Positions 52,606-63,741 of a stretch of 64,000 nucleotides of DNA are shown here, in pieces. The stretch's first letter is position 1. Each line of letters begins with the position of its first letter. The position numbers and the translations under genes were made by a program. The notes beneath the pieces were generated by a model that did no database searches, was not told where the DNA came from, and saw only the letters and a list, made by a program, of their open reading frames with translations. This DNA is from Kofleriaceae bacterium (GTDB taxonomy: Bacteria > Myxococcota_A > Polyangia > Haliangiales > Haliangiaceae), in contig JANTGM010000011.1 in the NCBI GenBank assembly GCA_024762925.1, forward strand, positions 30,812 to 94,811, read 5' to 3'.

Positions 52606-53838
52606 CTACGACGCAGTAACTGGCAAGTGAAGGCCAAAGCCTTTGTGCAGTGCACGAATCGCATCATCAACCAATTCCTCTTTGATGATGACGGAGATTT
52701 TGATTTCGCTCGTTGAGATCATCTGCAGGTTGATGCCCGCCTCTGACAGAATTCGAAACATCTTTCCAGCCACGCCAGAATGCGACCGCATGCCAACGCC
52801 AACCACGGAAAGTTTTGCTACGGGCGTGTCCGACGCGAGCGCCTTCCCCGAGTCTGTTAGATCGGGACAGCTGGTCGTGAGCACTTCAATGCATCGCTTG
52901 TGATCCAGATGTGAGACTGTGAAGCTCATGTCGGTATGACCATCGAGGCTCTGGCTCTGAATGATCATGTCGACAACAATGCCCGCGTCGGAAAGAGACT
53001 GAAAGAGGCGATACGCACTCCCTGGGGAATCCGGTACGTGGCGAACGGTAACCTTGGCTTCATCGCGAACCGCGGCGATTCCTGAGACGACGACTTGTTC
53101 CATGTCTTCCTCGATATCGGTGACCCATGTGCCCTCGGCGTCCGAGAACGTCGAGCGAACGTGGATGGGCACGTGGTAATTCATTCCAAATTCTACAGCT
53201 CGCAGTTGCAAGACTTTCGCACCGAGCGATGCCAGATCGAGCATCTCCTCGTAGCTGATACGGGGAATCTTGCGTGCGTCAGGGACAATGCGAGGATCCG
53301 CGGTAAAGATTCCCTCGACATCAGTGTAGATTTCGCAGTGGTCCGCCCCTAGGGCTGCCGCAATCGCGACACCGGTTGTGTCGGAGCCACCCCGTCCAAG
53401 AGTGGTGATGGACCCTTCCGAGTCTTGCCCTTGGAAGCCTGCGATCACTGCGATTTTTCCCTGGTCAAAGCAGCCCTTTAACGGCGCAGCATCAATCGAC
53501 TGGATGCGGGCCTTTGCATGAGCACTATCGGTAAGAATTTTTACTTGATGTCCAAGAAACGATTTTGCATCCCCACCCGCTTCTCGAATTGCCAGCGAAA
53601 GCAGGCCTGCTGTTACCTGCTCTCCGGTCGACACGATTACGTCTACCTCTCGGTCGTCAACGTTTTCACGAAACTGCGACGAGAGTGCGAGAAGCCTATT
53701 GGTTTCGCCCGACATCGCCGATACGACAACCGCGACGTCATTTCCAGCTTGTTGCGTGGCGAGCGCTCGCTTAGCGACGTGGCGCAGTTTATCGATACTT
53801 CCAACAGAAGTGCCGCCGTATTTCTGGACGATCAACAT
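52606..53838 (-). CDS. lysC: aspartate kinase
   Basis: This is the first enzyme of the aspartate pathway (Lys, Met, Thr; 410 residues). It has KYGGTSVG at the start, [45 protein letters not shown] and [20 protein letters not shown]. Two ACT domains follow ([67 protein letters not shown]), which bind feedback effectors. The gene lies 30 bp after recG and is probably the last gene of that run. I see no clear terminator behind it. Confidence 0.97.
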   Translation of the reverse strand: MLIVQKYGGTSVGSIDKLRHVAKRALATQQAGNDVAVVVSAMSGETNRLLALSSQFRENVDDREVDVIVSTGEQVTAGLLSLAIREAGGDAKSFLGHQVKILTDSAHAKARIQSIDAAPLKGCFDQGKIAVIAGFQGQDSEGSITTLGRGGSDTTGVAIAAALGADHCEIYTDVEGIFTADPRIVPDARKIPRISYEEMLDLASLGAKVLQLRAVEFGMNYHVPIHVRSTFSDAEGTWVTDIEEDMEQVVVSGIAAVRDEAKVTVRHVPDSPGSAYRLFQSLSDAGIVVDMIIQSQSLDGHTDMSFTVSHLDHKRCIEVLTTSCPDLTDSGKALASDTPVAKLSVVGVGMRSHSGVAGKMFRILSEAGINLQMISTSEIKISVIIKEELVDDAIRALHKGFGLHLPVTAS

Positions 53839-53868
53839 GCCACGCGACCATACACCAGTGCCGAGTTG

Positions 53869-56301
53869 CTAGCCGCCTTCAGCACCATATGCCTCGTGCT
53901 CTTTGCTCTCCACAAGGCCTCGGAGCACCTCGTGTTTCGGAAGCTCAAGCTTTGGGTCAAGCACGAGTAGTCGTTCTGCCCGTTCCTTGGCTAGCGCCAA
54001 TAGCTCGCCGTGCGAACGAAGATCACCGAAACGCAGTCTTGGCAAGCCGGCCTGTCGCACGCCGAGGAGCTCTCCGGGCCCGCGCATACGCAAGTCTTCC
54101 TCTGCGATTACAAAGCCATCGTTTGTTGCCACCAATACATCGAGGCGCTCTCTGCCTTCTTCGGAAGCGCGACCGGACGTTAGCAATACACACTCGGATG
54201 CCCCACCACCGCGTCCTACCCGGCCTCGGAGCTGATGCAATTGCGCCAAACCAAAGTGGTCCGCGTTCTCAATCACAATCACGATCGCCTCAGGTACATC
54301 CACACCAACTTCAATCACAGTAGTCGCTACCAGCAACTGGGATTTACCACTGCGAAACGCCGTCATCGCTTCGTCTCTCTCATCCGACGGCATTCGGCCG
54401 TGAACGAGACTGACAGAAATATTCGGATAGCGTTCGCGGAGCTCCGCAGCCATGTCGCAGGCGTTGGCATAATCACGACCAGCTTCCTCCTCCGGCGCTT
54501 CTACCATTGGGCAGACGACATAGGCTCGCTCACCTCGATCCAACCTACGACGTAGCGCTTCATAAGTACCTGCGCGCCCTTTGGCACCCAGCAAGATCTG
54601 CGTGCGTGGGGGAAAGCGCCCAGGCGGCATTTCATCGATCACGCTCACATCCAAGTCGCCATATGCTGCAAGCGCCAGCGTGCGAGGTATCGGTGTCGCC
54701 GTCATCACAAGCAAATGCGGAGCAAATAGACCGCCTTTCGATCGCAGCAGGGCCCTTTGCGCTACGCCAAAACGGTGCTGTTCGTCGATCAGAACAAGTC
54801 CGAGTTCCTTAAAGACGACGCTCTCCGCAATCAGCGCGTGTGTTCCCAAGAGCAAGTCGATCTCGCCTGCGGAAAGCAGCGAGAGGATCGAGGAACGCAT
54901 GCCTTTTGGCGTAGCAGCGGTCAGCAATGCGACTCGAATTCCGGCGTTCTCGCACCAAGGCGTTAGTGACCGAAGGTGTTGCTCCGCCAAAATCGTCGTT
55001 GGGGCCATGAGCGCGACCTGCCCACCACTGGAGACGACCTGCAATGCCGCGGCAAACGCAACTGCAGTCTTTCCGGAGCCAACATCGCCCTGAAGCAAAC
55101 GATTCATCGGCGCTGGCTGTTCTAGATCCTGCGAGATTTCCTCAACAACGCGCTCCTGAGCACCGGTTAGCGCGAATGGCAGTGCTGCGCGCAGCTTTGA
55201 TTTGAAGCGTTTCTTATACGGACGAGCTTGATCGCCTCGAACTGAGGCTCGGCGTTTTGCCACAATCATCGCCAAGACAAAGAGCTCTTCAAAGGCCAGG
55301 CGGCGGTGCCACTCGCTTCGACCGTCGTTGAGTTCCAATACTTCTTCTGAAGACAGGGAATCTGGTGGCTCATGCAACATGCGTAGGGCATCGGCAAGCG
55401 AGGCCATCCCAAGTGTGCTTGAGACATCTGCTGGTACAGCCTCCTTTATGAAGGATACGCCGCGTTTGCTGGCCGCAAGAGCCGCCTTTCGCAATGTTGA
55501 CGGAGGCACACCAGGTACCGCGCTGTATCGCGGCACAACACCATCGACAAGAGTCTTCTCTTCGCCCGCAGCACTGGTTAGGGCCAGGACATCGGGGTTG
55601 GTCATCTCACAATTGCCAGCCCGCTCAGAAATTTTCCCAGCGAGCACAGCCCTACCGCCCTCTTCGTATCGCGAGCACATACCCGCGCGTGCGCCAAACC
55701 AACGAATCGTCAGAGTCCCCTCAACGCAGTGCATACGCATGTCGATCCATCCACGTCGCCCCCGCCTCACAAAACGTACAGAGTGAATGCTGCCGATGAG
55801 CACAACCCGTTCTCCAATCGGTGGCTTGGCAAGAATCTGGGTAAGTTCGGCAACGTCGCGAACGTCGTCATATCTCCGTGGGACCAGCCAAAGAAGATCT
55901 TCGACGGTTTCGATTCCTCGTTCTGCCAGGTTTGCCGCCATTTTGGGCCCAATGCCCGAAAGCGAAGCGGTGCCCTGATGAAGTGGCGAGTCACTGATCG
56001 GTTGAAACTCCGACTGCTTCCGCCGACCTGCAACCATTTGGCACAATCGCAATCCGCGGGCGGCTTCCACCATTTGCTGATCGCTTTCCGCCATCGCCAG
56101 CCCATCGAGTGAGAGGCGCCAAGCTGACCAAGCGGGCTTGTCGTCATCGTCAAGCTTTGCCAAGACTCGATCACAGAGCGCGCTAAGCGCTGGCGAACGC
56201 CCTTTGCCCTCCACAAGGCTGATATCCGCATCCTCTCCAGCTGCCAAGAGGGCCATGAGCCGCGAGCGCACTAGTTCGACACGGGTCGCCAGCTCAGACA
56301 T
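53869..56301 (-). CDS. recG: ATP-dependent DNA helicase RecG
   Basis: This is an 810-residue motor that remodels stalled replication forks and Holliday junctions. The N-terminal region has [33 protein letters not shown], the entry to the OB-like wedge domain. Helicase motifs are [19 protein letters not shown] (I), [14 protein letters not shown] (Ia), LIDEQHRFG (II, DEQH), TATPIPRTL (III), [17 protein letters not shown] [13 protein letters not shown] (V) and QLRGRVGRG (VI). The chosen ATG begins [11 protein letters not shown], 23 bp after the FHA gene's stop; a longer frame adds 19 residues from inside that gene. It is somewhat longer than E. coli RecG (693 residues) because of an extended N-terminus. 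Confidence 0.96.
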   Translation of the reverse strand: MSELATRVELVRSRLMALLAAGEDADISLVEGKGRSPALSALCDRVLAKLDDDDKPAWSAWRLSLDGLAMAESDQQMVEAARGLRLCQMVAGRRKQSEFQPISDSPLHQGTASLSGIGPKMAANLAERGIETVEDLLWLVPRRYDDVRDVAELTQILAKPPIGERVVLIGSIHSVRFVRRGRRGWIDMRMHCVEGTLTIRWFGARAGMCSRYEEGGRAVLAGKISERAGNCEMTNPDVLALTSAAGEEKTLVDGVVPRYSAVPGVPPSTLRKAALAASKRGVSFIKEAVPADVSSTLGMASLADALRMLHEPPDSLSSEEVLELNDGRSEWHRRLAFEELFVLAMIVAKRRASVRGDQARPYKKRFKSKLRAALPFALTGAQERVVEEISQDLEQPAPMNRLLQGDVGSGKTAVAFAAALQVVSSGGQVALMAPTTILAEQHLRSLTPWCENAGIRVALLTAATPKGMRSSILSLLSAGEIDLLLGTHALIAESVVFKELGLVLIDEQHRFGVAQRALLRSKGGLFAPHLLVMTATPIPRTLALAAYGDLDVSVIDEMPPGRFPPRTQILLGAKGRAGTYEALRRRLDRGERAYVVCPMVEAPEEEAGRDYANACDMAAELRERYPNISVSLVHGRMPSDERDEAMTAFRSGKSQLLVATTVIEVGVDVPEAIVIVIENADHFGLAQLHQLRGRVGRGGGASECVLLTSGRASEEGRERLDVLVATNDGFVIAEEDLRMRGPGELLGVRQAGLPRLRFGDLRSHGELLALAKERAERLLVLDPKLELPKHEVLRGLVESKEHEAYGAEGG

Positions 56302-56324
56302 GAGGAAATGCCGTTGCGCGCTAC

Positions 56325-56903
<579 letters not shown>

Positions 56904-56944
56904 CGCTCCTTCTACTCACTGCTTCAACTGGTCGGTGGTCATTA

Positions 56945-58312
56945 TCACTTGGTACTTGGGCCAGATGCTAGAGTCTCAAGAGACTTAGCGACATCCTTGG
57001 CTCGGTCACCAATGGTGGGCTCGGCGTTTCGCTCGGCTTTGGGCTTCTTTGACTGGTCGCCCCACCATCCTTTTAGCCGATGCGAATCCCCGCCAAGCCC
57101 TTTAATTAGTTGAATATTTTCGGCCGTGGCGGCAGCCGCCCCAAGTTCGCCCAAAAGTTCAATTCCCGTCACTCGGGCCACAGGGCTCTGTGAGCGCAAG
57201 AGATGAGTGGCAGCGACGCCGATCTGCTTGGGGTCCTTGTACTTCAGTATCTCGTCCCACAGGTACTTCGATAGCATGCCGCGGTCGTAGCCAATTGTCG
57301 TTGGCAATGCTTCGCTGATGGCTTCGATTCCCTGCACTCCGGCACAACGCATTCCCTGTTGTGTGCCCATCCAACGAAAGCGTTCGTCATCCGTTGGATA
57401 GCTAATCATTTTGGTAAAAAGTGCGATGCACTCTGGTGCGCCAATTGCGGCCAAGAGAGCGACAGCATCGTTGCGCATCGTGCCCGAGAGGTTGATGTCG
57501 TACGGCATCTCTTCGAGACGGTCCTTGATAGCCAAGAGCGATTTGCCATTGACGGGTTCAAAGCCCACAGGCTCCACATAGGCAAAATTAAGAGCCCCCA
57601 TCACGCGTTTTGGCAAACTCACATCGCCGCGAGGGTTTGAGACAAGGTCAAGCAACAAGCCGAGAGCCTCAGCATTTCCAGACAGCGCAAGTGCTTTGAG
57701 CAGTTCATCACCAACTTGCTCACGCCTGCCCTGGTCATCAGCCGGTTTCGCAACAATGCCGCGAGCTGCCTGCAGTAGCCGTGTGCTCGCCGCATCGCCC
57801 ACCTTGCGAATTGCCATGGCCCCGGACGCGCGCCCAGCTCTTGCGCGACCTTCGTAGTGCCCACCGACAAACCACTCTACCAAGTAGTCGGCAATCCTTG
57901 CCTGCGTTTCCGCGTCTGCGAAATCCATTGTGTAGAAGAGCGCATCCTTGGCGCTGCTCTGGCGAGATGTCGGAACGGCCATGGGATCGTTGATGCGTGC
58001 AACCTCCCAAAGTCGGCCAGCGAGGGCGGCCATGATCTTGTGACGAGGTCCCTCTTCTAGTCCTTCCAAAATGTCGCGGACTTCAGTGAACTTGTCGATA
58101 CCGATGAGCGTCTCTGCTGCATGGGCTCGCAAGTCGGCGTTGTACTCGCTGCTCTTTAGCGCATCGAGAAGTTTGCCGGGCCCCTTTTCGGTGTGTCCCC
58201 ACTTGTCAATATTCTCGTGATCGACCTTCTCACAAGCACCAAGCCCAAGAGCCAGGCAGGTGGCCAACGAGACTTCCAGGAAAACGGAGGACAGAGAAGT
58301 ACGAATCGTCAT
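56945..58312 (-). CDS. HEAT-like repeat lipoprotein
   Basis: This is a 455-residue predicted lipoprotein (lipobox GLGA before Cys27). Its helical repeats (for example NADLRAHAAETLIGIDKFTEVRDILEGL; DAVALLAAIGAPECIALFTKMISYP; RVTGIELLGELGAAAATAENIQLIKGLGG) have the spacing of HEAT/ARM-type solenoids. It should be anchored to the envelope and act as a binding scaffold. The function is unknown. It lies first in the run with the FHA, recG and lysC genes, and diverges from the FadL-like gene with 138 bp between the starts. Confidence 0.75.
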   Translation of the reverse strand: MTIRTSLSSVFLEVSLATCLALGLGACEKVDHENIDKWGHTEKGPGKLLDALKSSEYNADLRAHAAETLIGIDKFTEVRDILEGLEEGPRHKIMAALAGRLWEVARINDPMAVPTSRQSSAKDALFYTMDFADAETQARIADYLVEWFVGGHYEGRARAGRASGAMAIRKVGDAASTRLLQAARGIVAKPADDQGRREQVGDELLKALALSGNAEALGLLLDLVSNPRGDVSLPKRVMGALNFAYVEPVGFEPVNGKSLLAIKDRLEEMPYDINLSGTMRNDAVALLAAIGAPECIALFTKMISYPTDDERFRWMGTQQGMRCAGVQGIEAISEALPTTIGYDRGMLSKYLWDEILKYKDPKQIGVAATHLLRSQSPVARVTGIELLGELGAAAATAENIQLIKGLGGDSHRLKGWWGDQSKKPKAERNAEPTIGDRAKDVAKSLETLASGPSTK

Positions 58313-58450
58313 GAGTCGAGGTGCACGCCAAAGTCGTCAACAAACGGTTGAGGGCCTTCAGAATCGCGCGGGCAGTGTATGGCGCCCCGGATTGCGAGTC
58401 AAACTCCATGCCGCCCAGCTCAAGGCTCCGCGTTCTGCTAGGGTAAGCGC

Positions 58451-59902
58451 ATGCGCGCAGCCCACCTGCTCCTGCTGGTTGCGGCAGGTCTCATGGGCTC
58501 GTATTTCGGTCCCACACCTGTCGCGGCCAGTCCCATGGAGGACACCTCATTGGGGGGCGCCGTCTTCACAGGACCAACGTCAGGGCATGCTTCCTCATTC
58601 TTTGTGAACCCTGCGGCTCTTGGACTGATGGGCCAAGGTTGGCATCTGCATCTAGGGGGCAGTGGTCAGCTCAACAGCTTGTATCTCGACACGCAAACCG
58701 TGGCCCCAGATGGAACCCAAAGCCCTGGCGAGTCGAGTCGCACTCACACATTCACCCCCGGCGGGATCATCGCTCTCTACGGAAGTTTTCAAGAGAACAC
58801 CACCCACTTTGGGGTCGCGCTGCACACGCCAACGGTGCAGCAATTTCCTTCCGGTGATCCGCTGCTTGGTTTTCACAGTGAGCGGGGACAGATTCGCCAA
58901 GGCATGCTCACGCTTGCGGGCTCGGTCAAGTTTGCAGGACGCCTCTTGGTTGGGCTCGGCATCTCCCTTGGCTACTCATCCCTCGAGCTTCAGTTCGCGC
59001 GTGATAGCGCTCTCGACGGTGGGAGCGACGCCGACACCGGCATCAACTCCGATTGTGGGGGCAGCCCTTGTGGCTTTCAGAATCCCGAAGCGCGCGAGCA
59101 ATACGACATCAGGGTGGGCAATCCATTCTCGCTTTCTAGCCTTTTCGCGCTTAAGAATATTTCTGCATCGGTTGGTGCCGCGTACAAACTGCCCGACAAG
59201 AGTTGGCTGGGTATCGGGTACGTCGCCCTCCCCGGTGCCTTTGGCAAGCTTTCCCTTTCCGGAACAGCGACAGTGACTCGCAGCCCTCGAGATGGGGGCC
59301 AGGAAGAAGAGGCCACAGCGGAAGTGGGATTTCGAATGGCGCAGATGGTCTTTCTTGGCTACCGGCGGGCGATTCTCAAGGACTACGATCTGCTGACCGA
59401 TCTGCGTTGGCAAGACTGGTCCCGCCACGATCAATTCGACATTCGGCTTTTTGGTGGGCAACTCGGCACAGCCATTCCCGAGTGGATGCCAAGGTATCGC
59501 GGAATGCACGATGTTTGGCGTCTAAGCGGCGGCATCGAGTCCAATGATAGCCAGCGCCACCGCATTGGGGCTCGTCTTCGCCTGGAAACCAGCTCGGCAG
59601 AATCCGCAGCGGCGTCTCCGATTCTCGTTCCTGGAAGCAACGTCACGCTGGCGACAGGAGCCGAAATTCGCGTCGCAGACCAATGGGTCATGGGCCTAGG
59701 CTATGAGCTCGGCTGGACGCCGACCGTCGATGCGAGAGACAGTGATTTTGATCCTCTTGCCGCGGTTGCCTGCGTAGACTCTGGATACTCTTTTGATGCC
59801 TGCCGTGCTGCTCGGGACGGCAGAGCACTATCGACCGCAGCGGGCACCTACCAACAGCTAAGGCATGGCATGGTCTTGTCACTGCGCTACGATTCGCTGT
59901 AA
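58451..59902 (+). CDS. outer-membrane beta-barrel protein, FadL/TodX-like
   Basis: This is a 483-residue outer-membrane protein with a signal peptide (MRAAHLLLLVAAGLMGSYFGPTPVAA). It has SLGGAVFTGPTSGHASSFFVNPAALGLM, the FadL-type plug segment (the NPA motif), and alternating amphipathic strands throughout. Segments such as LLVGLGISLGYSSLELQFARD, VVWQDWSRHDQFDI-type WQDWSRHDQFDIRL and VMGLGYELGWTPTVD are typical of the family, which takes up hydrophobic compounds. It ends in VLSLRYDSL. It diverges from the HEAT-like lipoprotein gene, and the oxidoreductase gene follows about 50 bp later. Confidence 0.82.
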   Translation: MRAAHLLLLVAAGLMGSYFGPTPVAASPMEDTSLGGAVFTGPTSGHASSFFVNPAALGLMGQGWHLHLGGSGQLNSLYLDTQTVAPDGTQSPGESSRTHTFTPGGIIALYGSFQENTTHFGVALHTPTVQQFPSGDPLLGFHSERGQIRQGMLTLAGSVKFAGRLLVGLGISLGYSSLELQFARDSALDGGSDADTGINSDCGGSPCGFQNPEAREQYDIRVGNPFSLSSLFALKNISASVGAAYKLPDKSWLGIGYVALPGAFGKLSLSGTATVTRSPRDGGQEEEATAEVGFRMAQMVFLGYRRAILKDYDLLTDLRWQDWSRHDQFDIRLFGGQLGTAIPEWMPRYRGMHDVWRLSGGIESNDSQRHRIGARLRLETSSAESAAASPILVPGSNVTLATGAEIRVADQWVMGLGYELGWTPTVDARDSDFDPLAAVACVDSGYSFDACRAARDGRALSTAAGTYQQLRHGMVLSLRYDSL

Positions 59903-59954
59903 GTAGAGAACCTGCGGACCAAAGGAGTCCCCAAAAGGAAAAGGGAATGTTGCT

Positions 59955-61079
59955 TTGATCGTCATCTATGGTGCATCCGGACATACGGGGTCTCTCATTG
60001 CTGAGGCACTCTTTGAACACAAGCTTGAGTTCGCCATGGCGGGGCGTGATTTGCAGAAGCTCGAGACGGCAGCAGCGGGTCGGTGCCAAGATCTGCGATG
60101 TGCCCTGGCCAACGACCACCAAGCCCTTGTGCAAATCTTTGAAGATGCAGACGTTGTCGTGAACTGCGCGGGCCCGTTTGGCCTCATAGGGGAGTCGGTC
60201 GTCCGAGCAGCACTTGAGGCTGACTGCCACTATATTGACACAACTGGCGAGCAAGACTTTGTTCGCAGTATCTACGAACAATTCGAATCATCAGCACGTG
60301 CAGCGGGCAGAGTGATTGTGAACGCCTGTGCCTTTGAAGTTGCTTTGGGGGACTGGGCTGCTCATGCAGCCGCTGCTGCACTCGACGCCCCTATTGCCGA
60401 CTCAATCACCGTATCGTACGCAGTAGAAAACATGAAGCCGACCAAGGGCACCCAGTTGTCGATTCTCGACGCGATGGGCAAACCGGGGTATCGCTGGGAC
60501 GATGATCGTTGGATTCCCGTTTCACCGGGTGCTCAACGCCTTGAAGTAGACTACCCGGAGCCCTTTGGCCCACGTATCGCCCTCTCCTTTCCCTCTCCCG
60601 AAGTCATCACAGTGCCAAGGCATTCGCCAGCGAAACACGTGCAGACCTTCATCAGTCTTGGGCAGGACAATCCGTTCACTCGTGCAGCCGGCATGGTGGC
60701 TCCTGTTCTCGCGCCCGTACTAACGCCGCTCCTAGGCTCGCTGCTTCGCACATCCCTAGGTAGCATCGCAGAGTCCACAATTCGCGCAGCAGAGAGCAAA
60801 CGACCATCCGATGGCCAGGTCGCACGGTTTGCAATCGTCGCAGAGGCAACGTTGGGCGACCGTGTCTCGCGCTGTGCTGTTGCCGGAGAAGACATCTATC
60901 GAGTGAGTGCGGGCATTGCGTGCCTGGCCGCCGAGCGACTGCAAAACGAGGGGGAGCTGGGCGGAGTTCTTGCGCCATCAGAACTATTCCCAGCAGTTCT
61001 CGCTCTTGAAGAGATTGCGGGTCAACACGCACTCTTCATCGAATTGCCTGCCACTATCGAGCGGTCTGAGCTCACGTGA
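59955..61079 (+). CDS. saccharopine dehydrogenase-like NAD(P)-binding oxidoreductase
   Basis: This is a 374-residue protein starting with TTG; AAAGGAAAAGGG-type bases lie a suitable distance upstream. The N-terminal Rossmann fold has MIVIYGASGHTGSLIAEAL and ADVVVNCAGPFGLIGESVVRAALEADCHYIDTTGEQDF. This fits the saccharopine dehydrogenase/trans-acting enoyl reductase group, which includes enzymes of lipid modification in mycobacteria. The C-terminal half is less conserved, with a hydrophobic Ala/Leu/Pro stretch (GMVAPVLAPVLTPLLGSLL). The reaction is unknown. Its stop overlaps the GTG start of the M16 gene that follows. Confidence 0.85.
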   Translation: MIVIYGASGHTGSLIAEALFEHKLEFAMAGRDLQKLETAAAGRCQDLRCALANDHQALVQIFEDADVVVNCAGPFGLIGESVVRAALEADCHYIDTTGEQDFVRSIYEQFESSARAAGRVIVNACAFEVALGDWAAHAAAAALDAPIADSITVSYAVENMKPTKGTQLSILDAMGKPGYRWDDDRWIPVSPGAQRLEVDYPEPFGPRIALSFPSPEVITVPRHSPAKHVQTFISLGQDNPFTRAAGMVAPVLAPVLTPLLGSLLRTSLGSIAESTIRAAESKRPSDGQVARFAIVAEATLGDRVSRCAVAGEDIYRVSAGIACLAAERLQNEGELGGVLAPSELFPAVLALEEIAGQHALFIELPATIERSELT

Positions 61080-62359
61080 GCTGGACGTTCGAATGCGAGG
61101 CGCCGCTTGGAGAGTCTCTAAAGATACGACGGCATCGGCTCGAAAATGGTCTATGCCTCGTGAGCCTAGTGGACCGGAGTGCCCCAATTGTGGCGTATCA
61201 AAGCTGGTTCGCGATCGGCTCACGTCACGAGGAGGAGGGCCGCACCGGGATGTGTCATTTCTTCGAGCACCTCATGTTCAACGAGATGAAGTCGTTACCC
61301 GTGGGAGAATTCGATCGCCAAATCGAGTCCGTTGGCGGCGATACCAATGCTGCGACTTGGGTGGATTGGACGTACTACCGGGCAAGCATTCCAAAGACCG
61401 CACTCGACTTGGTGATCTCGCTGGAAGCCACGCGCATGACAGAACTTGTGCTCAGCCCCAGCATTGTCGAAGCGGAGCGGGAAGTGGTGGTCAACGAACG
61501 CCTGCAGTGCATTCACGACGATATTGACGGCTTTGCCGGCCAAGAACTCTTTCGCCACGCCTTTGACACTCACGGCTACCGGTGGCCAACCATTGGATGG
61601 ATGCAAGACATCAAGGCCCTCAGGATTCCGGACATGGAGCAGTTTTATCGAGACTACTACGCCCCAAACAACCTCACGCTTGTTGTCGTCGGCGACTTTG
61701 AAGAATCAGAACTTCTCGCAAGCCTTGAGAAGAAGTATGGCCCACTTGCGAGTTCGCATGTCACGCCACAAGAGAGCAAGGCGGAAGCTCAACAGCATGC
61801 AGAACGACGGTACACCTACAACAAGCCCGTCAACTCGGCAAGGCTCCTCTATGGCTTCAAGGCTCCTCCGCAAGGTCACCCGGACTGGCCCGTACTCTCA
61901 TTTACCTGCCAGCTCCTGTGCGGGAGCGCATCGGCACCGCTGCATCGCGAATTGGTCGTGAGCCGCGAGCTCGCCAGCTCGATTTCGTGCGAAGTCATGC
62001 CGTTTCGTGACGCTTCCCTGATCGAGCTGTCTGCAACCTCTACCCGTGAGCACACGCTTGACGAGCTTGCAGAGGCGATTGACGCTGAACTGGGCGCACT
62101 TGCCAACAACCCGATCCCACAATCCGAAGTCGACAAGGTTGCCAATCAGGTGGAGACCGAGTTTTGGGGCAGTCTCACAACCGTGGATGGCAAAGCTGAG
62201 AGCCTTGGCCACTACCAATGTGTGCACGGTGACTTTCGGGCACTCTTCACGATGGCAGAAAACCTGGCAGCTGTAACCGCAGAGGATGTGCGCCGTGTGC
62301 TGGCGAGATACTTCACCGCAGCGACGCGCACGGTCATTCGAATTGAGCCGAACGCATGA
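61076..62359 (+). CDS. M16 family zinc peptidase, catalytic subunit
   Basis: This is a 427-residue peptidase whose GTG start overlaps the preceding stop codon. It has the inverted zinc motif HxxEH as HFFEH in GMCHFFEHLMFNE, with downstream Glu in EAEREVVVNERLQCIHDD. Other features are YDRGW-like GWMQDIKALRIPDMEQFYRDYYAPNNLTLVVVGDF, typical of processing-peptidase-like members. It lacks a signal peptide, so it probably acts in the cytoplasm. The partner gene follows with ATGA overlap and lacks the motif, so the two probably form a heterodimer like the bacterial or mitochondrial M16B peptidases. Confidence 0.92.
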   Translation: MSWTFECEAPLGESLKIRRHRLENGLCLVSLVDRSAPIVAYQSWFAIGSRHEEEGRTGMCHFFEHLMFNEMKSLPVGEFDRQIESVGGDTNAATWVDWTYYRASIPKTALDLVISLEATRMTELVLSPSIVEAEREVVVNERLQCIHDDIDGFAGQELFRHAFDTHGYRWPTIGWMQDIKALRIPDMEQFYRDYYAPNNLTLVVVGDFEESELLASLEKKYGPLASSHVTPQESKAEAQQHAERRYTYNKPVNSARLLYGFKAPPQGHPDWPVLSFTCQLLCGSASAPLHRELVVSRELASSISCEVMPFRDASLIELSATSTREHTLDELAEAIDAELGALANNPIPQSEVDKVANQVETEFWGSLTTVDGKAESLGHYQCVHGDFRALFTMAENLAAVTAEDVRRVLARYFTAATRTVIRIEPNA

Positions 62360-63627
62360 AGTGCATCCTCGAGCCCGCATTCGACACTCCATTGGTGTCG
62401 TTTCACATTTCCAATCGCCTGGGTACCGCCGTCGACCCCATTGGCTCCGAGGGGCTGGTTTGCCACACGGCGGAAATGGGCTTTCGCGGGGCTGGCTTCC
62501 TCGGTCGGAACGCGTTTGACGAAAGCGTCGATGGGCTCGGTGCCGCACTTGGCATTGGAACTCGCCGCGACTATCTAACGCTTCGAGGTACCTGCCTTCT
62601 GCGACATCTCGATACACTCTTTGAACTCGCGGTCGCGACGATTCACCTAGCGAGATTCGACGCAGACGAACATGAGCAGCTCCTTCGCGAGACCCGCTAC
62701 GAGCTGGATGACCTTCGCGACGATGACGCGAGCGTTGCCCACCGTTTTCTCAATCGCTATATGCATCCAGGCTACACCTACTGCAGAACGGCCCTAGGTA
62801 CAGAAGAATCCCTAGCCAGCATCTCACTCGAGCAGAGCCGTGATTTGCACGCAGTCCTGTTTCGCCACAGCGACCTGATTCTTGGGGTTGCTGGCCCGAT
62901 TGATGAATCGAGACTTGCCAAGCTAGCCTCGCGCTTGCCACAAGACACCGAGCCACCGCCCTGTACTCGGCCCGACCTCACGCCACCACCACTGACGCCC
63001 GGCAGGAGGCTGGTCTTGGTCGACAAGCCAAAACGACAGCAGTGCCAGGTGGCGATGGGACACCTGGCACCTGTCTACGGAACGGTCGCCCACGAGCGGA
63101 TGCAGGTCGCAGAAGCAGCCTTTGGAGGCATGTTTACTTCGCGGCTCATGCAGGAGATTCGGGTCAAAGAGGGCTGGTCATATGGCGCCAACTGCTCCAT
63201 GCATCGTGCTCTTGGAAGCCATGGCCTGCAAATGACTATGGCACCGGCCGCCGAAGTGTGTGCTGTCGCCATTGCGCGAATGCTGGAACTCTACAAAGAG
63301 CTCCATGAAAGCGGACTGCGCCAAGAGGAGTTCGAATTCACTCGCTCCTATCTTCAGGGCAGCGCGGCCTTCGAGCGTGCTACAGCCAACCAACGACTCT
63401 TTCGAAGCATTCAGGAGGAAGTCTATGGGCTTCCGCCTCACTTCGCTGATGGCTTTGCAGACCGCCTTTCGGCGATGTCGGTTCTGGAAGTGAATGAAGG
63501 GATCGCAAACCACACCAAGCCTGAGGCTCTATGTGTTGTCGTTGTCGCCACTGCCACAGAGATGCTGCCCAGGCTTGAGGGACTGGGCTGGGACTCCATC
63601 GAGGTGGTCGCGTTTGATAGCTACTAG
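62356..63627 (+). CDS. M16 family peptidase, non-catalytic subunit
   Basis: This is a 423-residue partner of the preceding peptidase. It has the M16 fold, but the zinc motif position reads HTAEM (LVCHTAEMGFRG), so the second His is missing. Glycine-rich LVLVDKPKRQQCQVAMGHLAP and FGGMFTSRLMQEIRVKEGWSYGANCSMH are typical of the substrate-binding half. The start overlaps the previous stop. In M16B complexes the second subunit supplies the Arg-Tyr pair for substrate binding; here RVKEGWSYG keeps that pair. It is followed by the hairpin array. Confidence 0.9.
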   Translation: MKCILEPAFDTPLVSFHISNRLGTAVDPIGSEGLVCHTAEMGFRGAGFLGRNAFDESVDGLGAALGIGTRRDYLTLRGTCLLRHLDTLFELAVATIHLARFDADEHEQLLRETRYELDDLRDDDASVAHRFLNRYMHPGYTYCRTALGTEESLASISLEQSRDLHAVLFRHSDLILGVAGPIDESRLAKLASRLPQDTEPPPCTRPDLTPPPLTPGRRLVLVDKPKRQQCQVAMGHLAPVYGTVAHERMQVAEAAFGGMFTSRLMQEIRVKEGWSYGANCSMHRALGSHGLQMTMAPAAEVCAVAIARMLELYKELHESGLRQEEFEFTRSYLQGSAAFERATANQRLFRSIQEEVYGLPPHFADGFADRLSAMSVLEVNEGIANHTKPEALCVVVVATATEMLPRLEGLGWDSIEVVAFDSY

Positions 63628-63631
63628 CTAG

Positions 63632-63741
63632 CTAGCTAATTTCTGGTGTGGAACACCAGACCACAGCGCCGAAGGCGCGAAACACCACGCTTGCTCGCAA
63701 GCGTTAGCTAGTTTTGTCCCTAGCGGGACAAAAACTAGCTA
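63632..63741. repeat. nested hairpin array (cloverleaf plus hairpin)
   Basis: Four hairpins lie within about 110 bases. TCTGGTGT/ACACCAGA (63642-63660), GCGCC/GGCGC (63666-63678) and ACGCTTGC/GCAAGCGT (63687-63704) sit between two CTAGCTA-type arms (63632-63638 and 63705-63711), giving a closed cloverleaf. The 3' arm also begins a larger hairpin (63705-63741): TAGCTAGTTTTGTCCC pairs with GGGACAAAAACTAGCTA around the loop TAGC, with one bulge. The arms can therefore pair either way. It starts 5 bases after the last M16 stop. It has none of the tRNA landmarks. It may be a mobile repeat or a terminator region. Confidence 0.7.

Noticed and set aside
63632..63711. Cloverleaf-shaped repeat considered as a tRNA
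   Set aside because: It has no T-loop or D-loop consensus, loops of two or three bases, and no plausible anticodon arm.
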